The notes: generated from the letters alone by a model not told the origin. DNA of 64,000 bases from Adiantum capillus-veneris (GCA_014529385.2 CM043964.1:102318087-102382086), one strand, 5' to 3'. Counted from the first letter of the stretch, positions 11,046-22,255 are shown. Translations and numbers: made by a program.

Positions 11046-12106
11046 AAGGGGAGTTAGAAAAGGGAAACATGAATGTACCACACTATCGGAAATTTACCAT
11101 CCAGGACAGAAAAATCATAATGACACCACCAGTCAGGGAAAGAACAAACCAGGAATCTTATGATGGGCCGGAAAATGCAAAAAGGATAGACCCTACGGAA
11201 CCAGGTGAGAAGCCTCAGTGGGTCTATATCGCAACCGATTTAGAGCCTGAAGAAGAAGAACGACTAACACAACTTCTCAAGAAGTATAAAGATGTGTTTG
11301 CATGGTCCTACAAAGACCTCAAGGGAATTGATCCATCGATATGCCAACATACAATTCCTTTGAAATCAGATACAGAACTTAGCAAACAGCGTCCTTATAC
11401 ATATAATGACACATTTGCTAAACGAATCAAAGAGGAGATTGACAAGCTGATGGATGTTGGATTCATCTATGAAATCGAACATACAGATTGGGTGTCACCA
11501 ATTGTGGTAGTCCCCAAAAAGAACGAAAAACTGAGAGTGTGTGTAAACCTCAAAAAGGTAAATGCAGCCACCATAAGGGATAATTATCCCTTGCCAATCA
11601 CAGAACATGTACTAGAGAGGGTGTCCGAGAAACGGGTTTATTCTTTTCTAGATGGGTTTTCAGGATACAACCAACTGGCAATTGCAATAGAGGATCAACA
11701 CAAAACAACGTTTGCCACAAAATGGGGAATATATGTGTATCGTGTTATTCCTTTTGGCTTAACTAATGCCCCAGCTACCTTTCAAAGGTTAATGACGCAC
11801 GCGTTCAAAGAATACCTAAGAATATTCTTAGAAATATACATGGATGATCTTTGTGTACACTCTCTTCTACGAGAGGAACATATTGACCATTTGCAAAAGG
11901 TATTTGAGAAGTGCAGAACATATCGAATCTGTCTTAACCCGAAAAAGTGCATTTTCATGGTTAGGCAAGGCCGCATCTTAGGACACATTGTCTCACAAAA
12001 TGGCATAACCAAAGACCTAGACAAAGTCAAGGTCATAGTAGACCTGCCCAGACCTACTAATGCAAAACAAGTGCAATCCTTCATGGGACACTGCGGGTAT
12101 TATTGA
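11046..12106 (+). pseudogene. pol: giant element reverse transcriptase
   Basis: The 345-codon open stretch 11069-12106 has all RT blocks in order: KYKDVFAWSYKDLKGI lead-in, SPIVVVPKKNEKLRVCV, FLDGFSGYNQLAIA, PFGLTNAPATFQRLM, the catalytic YMDD box (about 11837-11848), and LGHIVSQNGI in the thumb. It copies the genomic RNA into DNA in the cytoplasmic particle. It is of Ty3/gypsy type and differs clearly from the chromovirus RT of G2 (FFDDI box). The frame ends at a TGA (12104-12106) inside the conserved GYYRRY-type motif and continues in the same frame as RNase H, so the stop is a point change. All visible catalytic residues are kept. Confidence 0.92.
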
Positions 12107-12700
12107 AGATACATATATATGTATGCAGTCATCGCACAACCTCTATATCGTTTGCTAGTCAATTCCGATTGGACTGAGGAGTGTGAAACTTCATTCCAAA
12201 AGTTGAAGGAAAACCTTGTATCAGCACCTGTACTTAAAGCACCGGATTAGGAAAAGATATTCCATGTCCACATTGATGCTTCTGCATATGGAATCGGGAG
12301 TATTCTGGCTCAACTTGGAGACGACACAACGGATTTTCTAGTTTGTTATGCCAGCCGCCGACAGTTAAATAGTGCGGAAAGGAACTACACAACCACCGAA
12401 AGAGAGGGGTTAGGAATGATTTATGCTGTAAAGAAATTTCGGCATTATTTGCTCGCAAACAAATTTTTGTTCTTCACAGATCATCAAGCTCTTTTGTATT
12501 TGGTGAATAAACCATGCAATACAGGGAAAATTGTACGCTAGTTTATTATATTGCTAGAGTTTGATTTCATAGTGGTAGTCAAAAAGGGTAGAACCCATCT
12601 ACAAGCGGATCATCTTTCAAGGATACACAACGGGGAAACTCCTGAAGGAGTAGATGATGACACACCAGATGCTTATCTTTTCATATTGAAATGATACCCA
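12107..12700 (+). pseudogene. pol: giant element RNase H domain
   Basis: In frame with the RT stretch, with TAG stops replacing Trp at 12248-12250 and 12539-12541. Motifs are HIDASAYGIGSILAQ (first catalytic Asp), the TTEREGL block (Glu), FFTDHQALLYL (Asp), and the terminal HLQADHLSRI. It removes the RNA template strand during reverse transcription. There is only one RNase H; the extra archaeal-type RNase H found in Tat elements is not seen before integrase. Confidence 0.85.
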
Positions 12701-14053
12701 AATGGTCTCAAGAAATTGTTAGCATTCTTTCCTTTGGAGGTAGGTTTGATAGCACGGAAGACAGATCCAAACAACAAACAATCCGACAAACAAAAAACTT
12801 CCAATTGGTTACAGGACGGCTGTATCATCTAGGATCGGACCAAATTCTATGATTATGTATAAATCCGGAGGAAGTCGAGTGTTATCTTGAAGAAGTTTCA
12901 TTGTTCAACAGTGAAAACACACCAGAGACTGAAACAGTTAGGGGTTTATTGGCCAACTATGTACGCAAACACACATACTTATGTTAACAACTGTACTATA
13001 TGTAGTGCCAAACAACCAGTGGACCATGCGACATTGTTCCAGGTAAACATTACACCTGCATGGAGTCAATATATCATTGATTTCTTAACCACAAGGACAT
13101 TTCCTGAAAACATAACAAGAGCACGGAAAAGGGATATAGAGCTGGAGACTCGTGACTTTCAGTTAATTGGGAACCAAATCTATAAGCGAGGAAAGGAAAA
13201 TCAACTTAGAATCTGTGCAAGTGAAACTGAATACCTGCTGATTCTAGAACACGCACATGGAGGTATAAGTGGAGGACATTTTTCAGGTGATAAGACGGCA
13301 AAAATTGTCTTAATCACAGGAATATGGTGGCTTACATTGCATATGGATGTTGAAGAGTTTGTAAAGCGTTGTGACGCATGTCAGCACACCAAGGTGCCGA
13401 TAAAGAGAGATGAGATGCCACTACGGCCAATGATGGGGGCAAGGGCATTTTCAAAATGGGGCATTGATTTTGTGGGGCCTATTTCACCCCCTCTATATAG
13501 CACCCATACCCAATATATCATTGTGGCTACGGACTATCTCACAAAATGGGCGGAAGCCAAGGCAACACAAAAAGCAGATGCACGAACCACTGCACAATTT
13601 TTGTATGAGAATATTTTTGTACGATACTGTTTACCAATAGAAATTGTCAGTGATCGTGGAACACATTTTCTTAATGAAGTCATTGAACATCTCCTAGAGG
13701 AGTTCATGGTCATACATAGAAAATCTGCTCCATATCATCCACAAGCAAATGGACAAGCTGAGGCCACAAATAAAACACTATGCACGGTTCTCACTGAAAT
13801 TGCATCAGAGACAAGAACAGATTGGGATCAGCAGCTACACTCAACACTATGGGCATACAGGGTAGCTTACAAAACATCGATCGGAATGATACCATACAAC
13901 ATGGTGTTTGGCCTAAATGCTATATTACCCATAGAGTTTTTAATTCCAACTCTACGAGTAGCGAAACGTTTAGAATGGACAGGGCATGAGCTCTCTTCAA
14001 GAATAGATGATCTTGAAAAGCTAGATGCACTCCGCTTGAGAGTTGTAGCTTAG
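12701..14053 (+). pseudogene. int: giant element integrase with two zinc-binding domains
   Basis: Two consecutive H2C2-type zinc-binding modules precede the catalytic core. The first (about 12780-13020, with one frame change and a TGA) reads from FQLVTGRLYHLG to GVYWPTMYAN and CTICSAKQP. The second (about 13150-13395) reads from FQLIGNQIYKRG to HAHGGISGGHF and CDACQHTK. The catalytic core follows: GIDFVGP (Asp), VSDRGTHF (Asp) and QAEATNK (Glu), giving the DDE triad. It inserts the element DNA into the genome. The 388-codon open stretch is 12887-14053, ending with TAG at 14051. A single zinc domain is usual, so the doubling is unusual (see findings). Confidence 0.88.
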
Positions 14054-14542
14054 ATCTATGCTAAAAAGAGAAGACAAAAAGAGTTTTTTGACAAGCATGT
14101 GTGCACGAAAGAGTTCAAAACAGGTGATTATGTACTTGTTTATACTTTAAAGCGACATGCCAAGAAACTTAAAAAGCAAGGGATGGGACCCTTTGTAATT
14201 AGTGATGTATCACAAAGCAGAGCTGTCAAGATTGCTACATTAGCAGGTGAAGAAATTCCAAATTGGATTAGTGGGTGTCGATTGAAGAAATATCATTTAC
14301 CACTAACACAGGATATGCTTCAACAAATCCATCAAGGAAAACAACGAATGAAGGAGAAACAGAGAATACAAGAAGAAGCTCAAGCAGAAGCAAAAGAACG
14401 CATTGCAAAAAGAAGACTTCTACGACAACAACAACAATGTGGAGCACCATTGCGAATCAATGCCATTCGACTAACGAGGTTTGATGAAGACACAATGGAG
14501 CCAATAATTGCAGTCAAAGTGGGTAGCAATCAAGTTGAATAG
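14054..14542 (+). pseudogene. int: integrase C-terminal (GPY/F-type) module and basic tail
   Basis: In frame with the core after a TAG. The segment carries GDYVLVYTLKRHAKKL, then MGPFVISDV and GCRLKKYH, the usual GPY/F-type C-terminal integrase module. A long Lys/Gln/Glu helix-forming tail follows (about 14310-14440). The frame stops at TAG 14540-14542 and the same frame continues into a retropepsin-like domain. Confidence 0.82.
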
Positions 14543-14929
14543 ACGGCATTGCTTGATTCTGGAGCTCAAGCAAATTTGATCTCTTACAGATTATACAAAC
14601 AGCTCAAGTCCACATGTCAACTTCATCCTACTCCACAAGTGCTGGAAAGAAGTACATCACATTCGTTGAAAACATTGGGCTGGACTATATTGCATGTACA
14701 AGTACATCAATAAATTTACCCACACAAGTTTTATGTGGTCAAGGATGAAAGCACACAACACCCCATGTTTTTGGGACAACCTTGGCAAAAAGAGTACAAT
14801 GTGCAGATAGATTGGAATGTGAATGCAGTCAAAATTCAACATGCACAAGAACAACAGGTAATAGCCTTTGCTCAGCAACCCCGGAATAATCAGCTGCCAG
14901 CAATGCAATCGCTGGAAAAAGAGCCATAA
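14543..14929 (+). pseudogene. second retropepsin-like domain, downstream of integrase
   Basis: In the same frame as the integrase tail. It shows an N-terminal strand (VKVGSNQVE just before the TAG), then ALLDSGAQANLIS, matching the retropepsin active site hydrophobic-D-S/T-G-A. About 65 residues later comes FYVVKDESTQHPMFLGQPW followed by IDW, matching the C-terminal ILG/FLG-xPW signature. One stop (TAA, near 14711) lies between. The canonical protease of this element lies before RT (9881-10170), so this is a second copy in an unusual place. It is not a simple duplicate, since the two differ in sequence. Function unknown; it could be an additional protease or a structural relic. Confidence 0.72.
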
Positions 14930-14935
14930 GCAAGG

Positions 14936-15649
14936 GTGCCACCAAAGAACAGCATGATACCCAAGGCTAACGACCAAGGAACTGCCAACATAGTTCACTA
15001 CAAGTATGACAAGTCACCGACCACGGTGAACAGATCAGAGTTACCAACAAGAGAAAAACAAATATGGGTTCAGAAGGATAGAAATGACATGGCAGACAAA
15101 AAACAATGCAACGGAGGAAGTCAACATAAGCCGATAGTTCAACCAAACACCAAGGGCATAAAACAGATATGGATCCCAAAGAAAATGCTCATCAATAACT
15201 CAAATGCGACTCGCATTTGGATTCCAAAACCGAAGCAAAAGGACCTCGCTTCAGTACAAGCAACATCGGAAGGCAGACAATTGCATATGAAACCAACAAA
15301 CCAATTTATGTGTGTGCCAATCAACAACAAAACAGTGGCAACCAATGCAGTAGCAATAAACCCTAAATCGGCAAAAACAAGCTACCAATGGAAAGCAAAT
15401 GAGACACGGTCTACGGCCATTCCGGCCAAGCCAATTCTCTCCAAAGAGACAACTACGGCCATATCAACAGTAGTGGCAAAGCAAGCGACTTTTGCCCAAA
15501 AGAAAATCAAACAGAGCAGTAGAGTTACAGCTTTTACCTGCAAGGAAACCAAGAAACCTCAACGGCGAATGCCAATAAGCATCTTGCTTATACCTTTCTC
15601 TTGCACAACATTAATTTTTCCATGCATTGACCGAGTATGCATAAAATAG
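14936..15649 (+). CDS. Lys/Gln/Asn-rich C-terminal extension of pol, unknown
   Basis: A 237-codon open stretch with no recognised domain. It is low-complexity and basic, with repeated IWVQKD / IWIPKK / IWIPKPK motifs (three near-copies around residues 42, 77 and 92) and many Lys, Gln, Asn and Thr. The end, by contrast, is hydrophobic (SILLIPFSCTTLIFPCI) and could be one membrane-inserting segment. It follows the second retropepsin domain after a TAA at 14927 in the same frame, so it is probably the end of the same polyprotein. A nucleic-acid-binding tail is possible but unproven. Confidence 0.5.
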   Translation: MPPKNSMIPKANDQGTANIVHYKYDKSPTTVNRSELPTREKQIWVQKDRNDMADKKQCNGGSQHKPIVQPNTKGIKQIWIPKKMLINNSNATRIWIPKPKQKDLASVQATSEGRQLHMKPTNQFMCVPINNKTVATNAVAINPKSAKTSYQWKANETRSTAIPAKPILSKETTTAISTVVAKQATFAQKKIKQSSRVTAFTCKETKKPQRRMPISILLIPFSCTTLIFPCIDRVCIK

Positions 15650-15744
15650 GGCCACATTACACGACCAAGCATCATCACAATTTTTTCAACCTATGCACGG
15701 CACATACTCCGAGGTGATACATTGTCGTTCGGGAGGACTCCGGC

Positions 15745-15758
15745 TAGGAGGGGGGGAG
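15745..15758 (+). other. internal polypurine tract
   Basis: AGGAGGGGGGGAGG closely resembles the terminal polypurine tract at 24514-24527 (AAGGAGGGGGGGAG). It sits about 95 bp after the last pol codon, where the 3' end of a conventional Ty3 element would be. It could be a second plus-strand priming site or the trace of an older 3' end. Confidence 0.6.
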
Positions 15759-17358
15759 GCATTCTTAAATGCGGACCCAATGGCAGAAAGAGCAAAAAAG
15801 GGCATGTTTTTCGACTATTTTTAAGGGTTGTTGTTGATTGAATTTTTTTTGGACTAACCCAAGTACATATGCCCTTATATAGCATGAATCTACAGGTATA
15901 TGGGGCCAAACGCCAAATCAAGCCCCTAGGTGTGTGTATATAAGTAGAAATAGCCATTTTTTCGGGTAAAATATTGGTAAAACGGAGAAATCCGGCCATA
16001 AAAATTGCATGTGAGTGTATATAATGTTTTGCGGTGATGTTTTTGATTTATTATGATTTTTGGGAATTTTTTGGGTTTGATTTGCTATTTTTCTTTTAAT
16101 TTTGCTAATTTTCGACAAAAAAACTTCAAAAATACAAAAAGCAGGTGAAAAACGGTCATAATGAAAAACAAAAAATATGGGGATGATCAATGACTATAGG
16201 ACAACCTATGGTACATTGGGGGTGCAATTATGAGACTGGAGCGAAAAGCGTGTTTTGGCCAGATTTTGACCTAAATGCCAAATTTCTGGTAAACAGGGCA
16301 AATGGAGTCCAAATCAAGAAATTTTTGAGCCTAAACCGCATCTCGCAAAAAGTTTGGGAGCACATGTCAAATTTCATGAACAGTGGTTCGGGGACCCCCA
16401 TTATAAGAATTTTTCACTTCATTTTTAGCTCATTTCCACTATTGACCTTTGAAAGAGAGCTACTACCACCTAGAGCGAATGGAACTTCCAGCAGCTTCTA
16501 CGATGCGTACGACTACCCGATGGGCTTCAGACATGAGAGGTAGGCTCACCACCTTGAGCTTTTCGCGCATGTTTATCGTTTTGTCGCGAAAACTAGCATA
16601 GGGTTCACACAGAAAGCGGACAGTAGAGACCTACAACTAGAAGTGGCCACCTAACGGCTAACCCAAAAGCAATGAGACTTCATCGGCAGCTTACCCTAGC
16701 ATAGGAGACCAGTCTTGGATGACCAAAGGCAGTAGAAAACCATCGGGAAAAACCCTAATTCCTAGAGCCCCACAAGAGGCCACCAAATGGGAAATCGGCG
16801 GAGAGGCGCCCAAATGCTACCAAAATTCATGGGTAGGAGCATCTCGACATGCTCGACAAGTCTATGTAGCCAACATGACCAAAAGATGACCCAAAGCGGC
16901 ACTAAAATTCAGAAACGGCATCAGACACACAAAGCGTCAAATAGCTCTCGCGGCCAAATCGCATGTCCGTTTGCCACCAAACTTCACGAGCAGCTTTCTT
17001 AGACCATCAACAACCAAGACCTATGGTGGTAGACCACCACAAGTCATCGAAGACATGTAAACGCAACCACGGGTGCTTTTAGAGCGACAAATTGCCAAAT
17101 GGAGCTCCGGTGAAGCCAAAGTCGACAAGAACCATACGGCAAGGATCCCCGAGGGATCGGGAAGCTATGGAGACCAACATCAAGAAATTTCATTGCCGAA
17201 AAGCACTCCAAAAGTCAAAAAATGGCTCGGAGGCTCTGAAATCCACACAAGGAGTTACTTTCTATCCATTTGACTTTTTTGTTGGAATTAGGCTTAAAAG
17301 GGACTCAGGGGAACTAAGGGTAGGCACCAGTGACAATTTCCATGAAAAAATCATCAGG

Positions 17359-18237
17359 AGACATCCTACGCGTAGGATGTCTCAAAGCCAATTCTAGGCA
17401 CAGAACCCAACAACTCTCATCACACACATTTTCTGACTAGCCTTGACATGCTAGCCACCAAGTTTCATCACATTTGGACCAAAATTGACCTCATATGCAT
17501 GAAAAAACACAAACTTAGGGCATAGAGGCAATAATGGGCCATAGACCTACCAAAACTTGTCCAAATCACATGAAACTTGCACAACACATTCATGAGCACA
17601 TAGCCAACCAATCTGTGTGGTCACGTGCAAGAAATGATGAAGTAGACATTCTACGCGTAGGATGTCTATTTGACATTTTTGGCCTACAGAGGGTATTTTT
17701 ACATTCCAGATCTTTTCTTATCATCTTCAAGAGCTCATATATCAAGTTTGAGGCCATTCTAATCATTTTTGACCCCCAACACCTTCAAGATACACTTTTT
17801 GCACCCAAAAACACTACATAGGGTCTTACCAACATCAATTCTTGTCCAAATCAAAATCCAAGAGCATGGCCATGTTCCACATGCCAAGGACTACCCACAG
17901 AACAAATCCCAAGCCATTTTGATTATATAGACATCCTACGCATAGGATGTCTCCAGCATGTTTTTGAACTTCTGTGCAAAGAATGACATCATGGGAGCCA
18001 TTACCATGGTGCAAGGAGCCCATACATCAATTTTCAACTCATTTGGATATCATTTGCTACATGTTGTGGACTTTCTACCCAATTTGTGAGCCTAAAGCCT
18101 AAATCTGCCAAAAAATCCACTTTTTGATGCCCAAACCCAAATCCAATCACATAGCCATGTTGTACAGGCCAAGGACCACCAGCATGTCAAATATTACCAA
18201 AATCTGATGAAAAAGACATCCTACGCGTAGGATGTCT
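17359..18237. repeat. Phased palindrome array, four copies exactly 285 bp apart
   Basis: Copies at 17359-17382, 17644-17667, 17929-17952 and 18214-18237. Each is 24 bp with the TCCTACGCGTAGGA core; the first and fourth are perfect, the second has one change (TTCTAC) and the third one (CGCATA). All three start-to-start distances are exactly 285 bp. The DNA between is diverged but shares words: GGCCATGTTCCACATGCCAAGGAC near 17868 resembles the stretch around 18153-18176. These look like degenerate tandem repeat units whose palindromes and length were conserved. Confidence 0.95.
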
Positions 18238-18402
18238 AAATGAAAATTTTTGGCCAGAATTGCACTGTGAGCACATGCACAGTTTCACAAGTTCCTTTTA
18301 AGTTTTATTTTCTATTTTCAAGTCATTTGGATAGTTAAAACTCATTTTCTCAGCTGATATGGAAAAAACGCTAACTTCGGACTACTGAGTGCAACAGGAT
18401 CT

Positions 18403-19576
18403 ATGGCAGCCGCAAAGTCACCGGCAAAGAAGAAGAGGATGACCATAAAGGATTATTTGGAAGAAGTAGAGCCCTTCGTCATACCAGAAGGAACTCTAAA
18501 GCCAATCAACACATGGATCCAAGAAGACCTACTAGAGTCAAATGATCTAAAGATCTACTAAGGCGTGTTCAAAGACACCGAAGGAAATGTGATAGAGCTA
18601 CCAATGCTACCGCGGGAACTCAATGAGTTCGTCAGAAGCAAGATGGCAGAGTATCTGGAGAAAATTGATCTCCACAATTATTTTGAAGCTGTGCCGGCAG
18701 GAATTGACATAAAAAGAGTATGGGAATTTGTGACGACAATCAAGGAAGACAGAGTGGCACGAGTTACGGATCTGCGGGGCAAGCCAGACATGGAGATTGT
18801 AATCACAGAGAGAGTGGTGGCAGCTGCACTAGACCTCTCCAACAAAGGGGATAGTGTAACCAAAAGAAGAGACGAAGTAAAGGTGTACACAAAAAAGAAA
18901 GGCAACTACACCTTTGAAGACATTGCCAACCCCAAAATGGAAATCATGAGTCAGCTGTACAATCAATACTTCCATATGTGTACCAAGCGGCCACAAAAGT
19001 ACAGAATGCCGCCTGGAGCAATTGCCACAACCTTTACCTGGGCAATGCAGAAAAGCAAGCCGAAAGTAATCAATTATGTAGCTTATATACATGATAATCT
19101 AGTGAAGATGGGCAACAAGAACCCCACATACATCGTGCCGGGTGAGCTAATCACGATGGTGATTTATGGAGCATTGCACGCCAAGGGGAGATGGCCTAAC
19201 CCTCCATCACAGAACGACTGGCTGAGGCTCAAGGAAGATAAGGAAGAGGAACACCCCAAAGCACCAAGGGTGGAAACCCGTTTGAAATGCCGGTTAGAAA
19301 TCGTGCAAGAAGAGCAGCCAGAGTTGAAGAAAGGGAAGAAAGAATCTGTCCAAGTGCCCATCAAAGAGACGAAATCACAGAAGGCGGCACGGCTAGAGTG
19401 GTTGATGGAAAGTTTCAGGGCCGAAAGAGCCCTCAAAGGAGATTTGAATGAGCTATGGAAGCTGTCTCTAGAAGAAAAGTCGGGATCATCCCGAAGGGTG
19501 CACAGAGACAGATTTGACGACTATATTAAGAATTTTGAGATTTTGGATGCCACAGCGGAAAATATCCCACATGTAC
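18403..19576 (+). pseudogene. second gene of giant element, N-terminal part
   Basis: Starts at ATG 18403 with a basic, nuclear-localisation-like AAAKSPAKKKR and reads in one frame to the S1 insertion, with one TAA at 18559-18561. The main open stretch begins at 18565. It is a soluble, mixed charged domain of about 240 residues followed by a Lys/Glu-rich, probably helical region. There is no signal peptide or membrane segment, so it is not a typical envelope protein. It sits in the position of the additional ORFs of Athila/Tat elements. There is a weak impression of the 'putative plant transposon protein' class found in such ORFs, but no motif I can name. Insertion of S1 cuts the frame at 19576. 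The protein formerly continued at 22260. Confidence 0.7.
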
Positions 19577-19835
19577 TGAGGCGGTCCGGGGCGGGCAACA
19601 AGAAGAGCAACCTCTAGACACCCTTCAAGGCTCCCGTGCTGCTCAATGGGGCCGGGGCACAACACAACACAAACCAAAACAACAAACCCATAGCCAAATC
19701 CCAACTACACAAGGGGCACCACCTAGTTTAAGAGCGAACTAGGACGCAAAAGAGGAGAATCGTTAGAGCAACCCACAAACAAGCAAGGAATTTACACTAA
19801 CCCTAACACCAATGGAACACTCTCACACACTAAAA

Positions 19836-19879
<44 letters not shown>

Positions 19880-22255
19880 TGCTCGGGCTGCTTTGAAACG
19901 TATCGGCAATGATCAAGCAAACATAATTATATATTTAAGAAAGAGAGAGAAAGGGGGAGGGGGTGCTTGTTGCATTAATACCTTCTTACAAATTTGTCAT
20001 GACAAATCAAAGTGAGATTAGTATTTGTTCAACATAGCTTGCGTAAATTTCACCACAACACATCACAAGAAAAGCCACCCCAATCACTGTCTTAAGGCCA
20101 GGGGAGTCCTCTCCACCCTGTCGCCCTCTTACAGTATGTGGGACTTATGGCTAGATTGATGACAACACCAGAGACAAGCTATTAAGAACTTAACAAAAAA
20201 CACCAAGACACTTACGCATCATTGTTGTCCATTACTTCACGTTGGAAGGGAGACAAGGTATCCAAGCTTAGTCCAAATCCACCCTCCTTGATTCAGCAAA
20301 TGTTGGGCTTACACTAGTAGGAGAAATGATAGATTTCCTACTCTCAATTGAATGATCACTCTCTCTCTTACAATGGCATAGAGTTCCCTTGCTAATCCCC
20401 TATTACAACACATGCACATGCATAAGACAATGAGCTTCCACTCAAGAGCTCCTTCTAGAGAGGTTGAGCTTGGCTTCTCAAGCTATAGCATAGTGCTCTT
20501 GCTTATGGCTCCCCCTTTTTGTGCTAGCTACACCCTCCTTTTATAGCAATTTTGAAGGCTAGGGTTACTCCTCTAACCATGGTTGGGTTAGATTTTCAGC
20601 AATTTATCTAATTTCTTTTGCTTGGAATCATCAAGAAGTTGGTGGGGAAAGAGAGAGGAGAGAAATGGAGGTGATAGGACTTTTCATAGTGGGTTAGTGT
20701 TAGTAGAGTTAGTATTAATTTACAAATGGAATTGGATATTTACAATGGGAGTATCCATGTAGGATACAAATAAGGAAGAAAAACTCTTAAGAGGTAAGAA
20801 AAGGTGGATTTCTTACAAGGTTGATGCTCCAAGTGTCTTGAGTAGGGCCAATTTTGACGCTTGTTGACGGTCCACTAGCTTTGACAGTACATTTTTTCTC
20901 CACTCTTGACCTTCCTTGAGAGACAAGGTAATTGAAGCTGAGTAATCAACCACCATGATGCTGTCTTTTAAGAGAAGAGGCTGAATTTTGTGGTTTTTTG
21001 ATAGATATGGGTAATTTGGAGGAGGAAAAATGAAACTAGGTGGTCAATTTTGGAATGGAATTGTGTGTGGGAGGTATGAGTTCACCATGGTTTCTCTTAT
21101 TCTTCAAGGTTGAGGAGAGGTGAGTAGGGTGCAGAGAGGAGTGGTGAGAGAGGTGGGGATGATGAGTGGAGAAGTGTATGTGAAAGAGGAAAATGATAAA
21201 GTGGAAGAGAGAGTGTGGCTGCATAGCATGGGAAAACTGGGGTCCACTAATAAAATCATAGCTCACAGCTCGTAGCTCAAAAAAATATGAAAAAATTTGA
21301 GGCAAAAGTTCAGCCCACGAGCTACAACTTTTGTTTGTATCACCTTTTCAAATTCGGAGAGCAAGTGAACTTTAAAAATTCAGCAAAACCGACCGTTTTT
21401 TTCCACTGCACAAGGTCCTTGTGGGGTCCTTCCTTGGATGATTCTTTTGAATACCTCCAAGAGTGAGCCCTCCATAGTGCATGTATGCATGCCACCTACC
21501 CTTGACCTTATTTGGTAGGTCTATAATTGAAGATATTGTTGAGATCATGATATAAGTGAATAGTACAACTAAGAAAATCAAATATTGAGGGGTCTAAAAA
21601 ATATGTACATGTCAAATATAAATAATATAAGTGGAAAAAATATAAAGGGGTCAAAAGAAATCTCTCTCATTATGAGGCTACCATAAAAAGATAAATATTT
21701 TTGGTGTTCTAATTTTTTAAGAAAAAAAAACAAAATAGATGTAGGAAGGGAAAAGTCACAATAGTGAAAAAATATACACATAATAAAACTAGTTTTTTTG
21801 GATTTTTGTTGGGGTGGAGTTACACCAAATATAAGAGAAGCTTACATGAAAATATTTCTATATGGAATAAAGAGTATGAAAAATGGTAAGAAAAAATTGT
21901 GGTAATGGTGAGGCAATGTACAGAGCATAAATAGCACACACCTAGGTAGAAATATTTAAATAAATACCAAAATAATTATGAAAAAATATTTTATTTAGGC
22001 CCTATATACAAAGAAATATTTACATATGCATGGGCCATAATATACTTATATTTTTTATTTTTTTTTATTTTTTTGGCTCAACTAGCCCAATGACTAGCTA
22101 ATTGAGGGTTTTTTAAGAAGATATGGGAAAAGTCCCGTGACTCACGCACGCCTATGTACAGTGAAATGGTAGGGATAGCCACAGTGTTTGGGTGATTTTG
22201 GTAGGGTGAGGTAACTCACTGTGGCAATTACAAAGAGCCGAAAAAACGGCTATCA
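19577..22255 (-). repeat. S1: solo LTR of an unidentified family (2679 bp), inside the second gene
   Basis: On the plus strand it starts TGAGGCGGTCCGG and ends CGGCTATCA (TG...CA). It is flanked by GTAC on both sides (19573-19576, 22256-22259). It is colinear with S2 (27367-30114) in end sequences and several internal blocks, though diverged. It has a (GA)n run at 19839-19876. A TATA-like CTATAAAAGG on the minus strand (20537-20546) suggests minus-strand transcription. No coding sequence is seen. Excising it with one GTAC restores the upstream reading frame into 22260, which supports precise boundaries. Confidence 0.75.

Larger units (their letters stand above)
15650..18402 (+). other. 2.75 kb non-coding block between pol and second gene
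   Basis: No supported gene. It holds a polypurine tract at 15745-15758, an AT-rich part (about 15820-16190), a stretch of moderate GC with only short open frames (16450-17300), and the phased palindrome array (17359-18237). The last palindrome ends 165 bp before the second gene's ATG. Promoter or RNA-structure roles are conceivable for the second gene, but no TATA box in a clear position was identified. Confidence 0.7.

Noticed and set aside
5938-15650. Stop read-through or recoding as an intended feature of the giant's gag-pol
   Set aside because: Stops are numerous, of all three kinds, hit conserved residues, and come with frameshifts; decay is the simpler explanation without comparison copies.
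17359-18237. CRISPR-like array of regularly spaced repeats
   Set aside because: Spacing of 285 bp, palindromic 24-bp repeats and a plant retroelement context do not fit CRISPR; no cas genes.
19577-22255. S1 as a spliced intron of the second gene
   Set aside because: TG...CA ends, flanking GTAC duplicates and a second colinear copy (S2) outside the element identify it as an inserted LTR; no GT-AG boundaries at the junctions.
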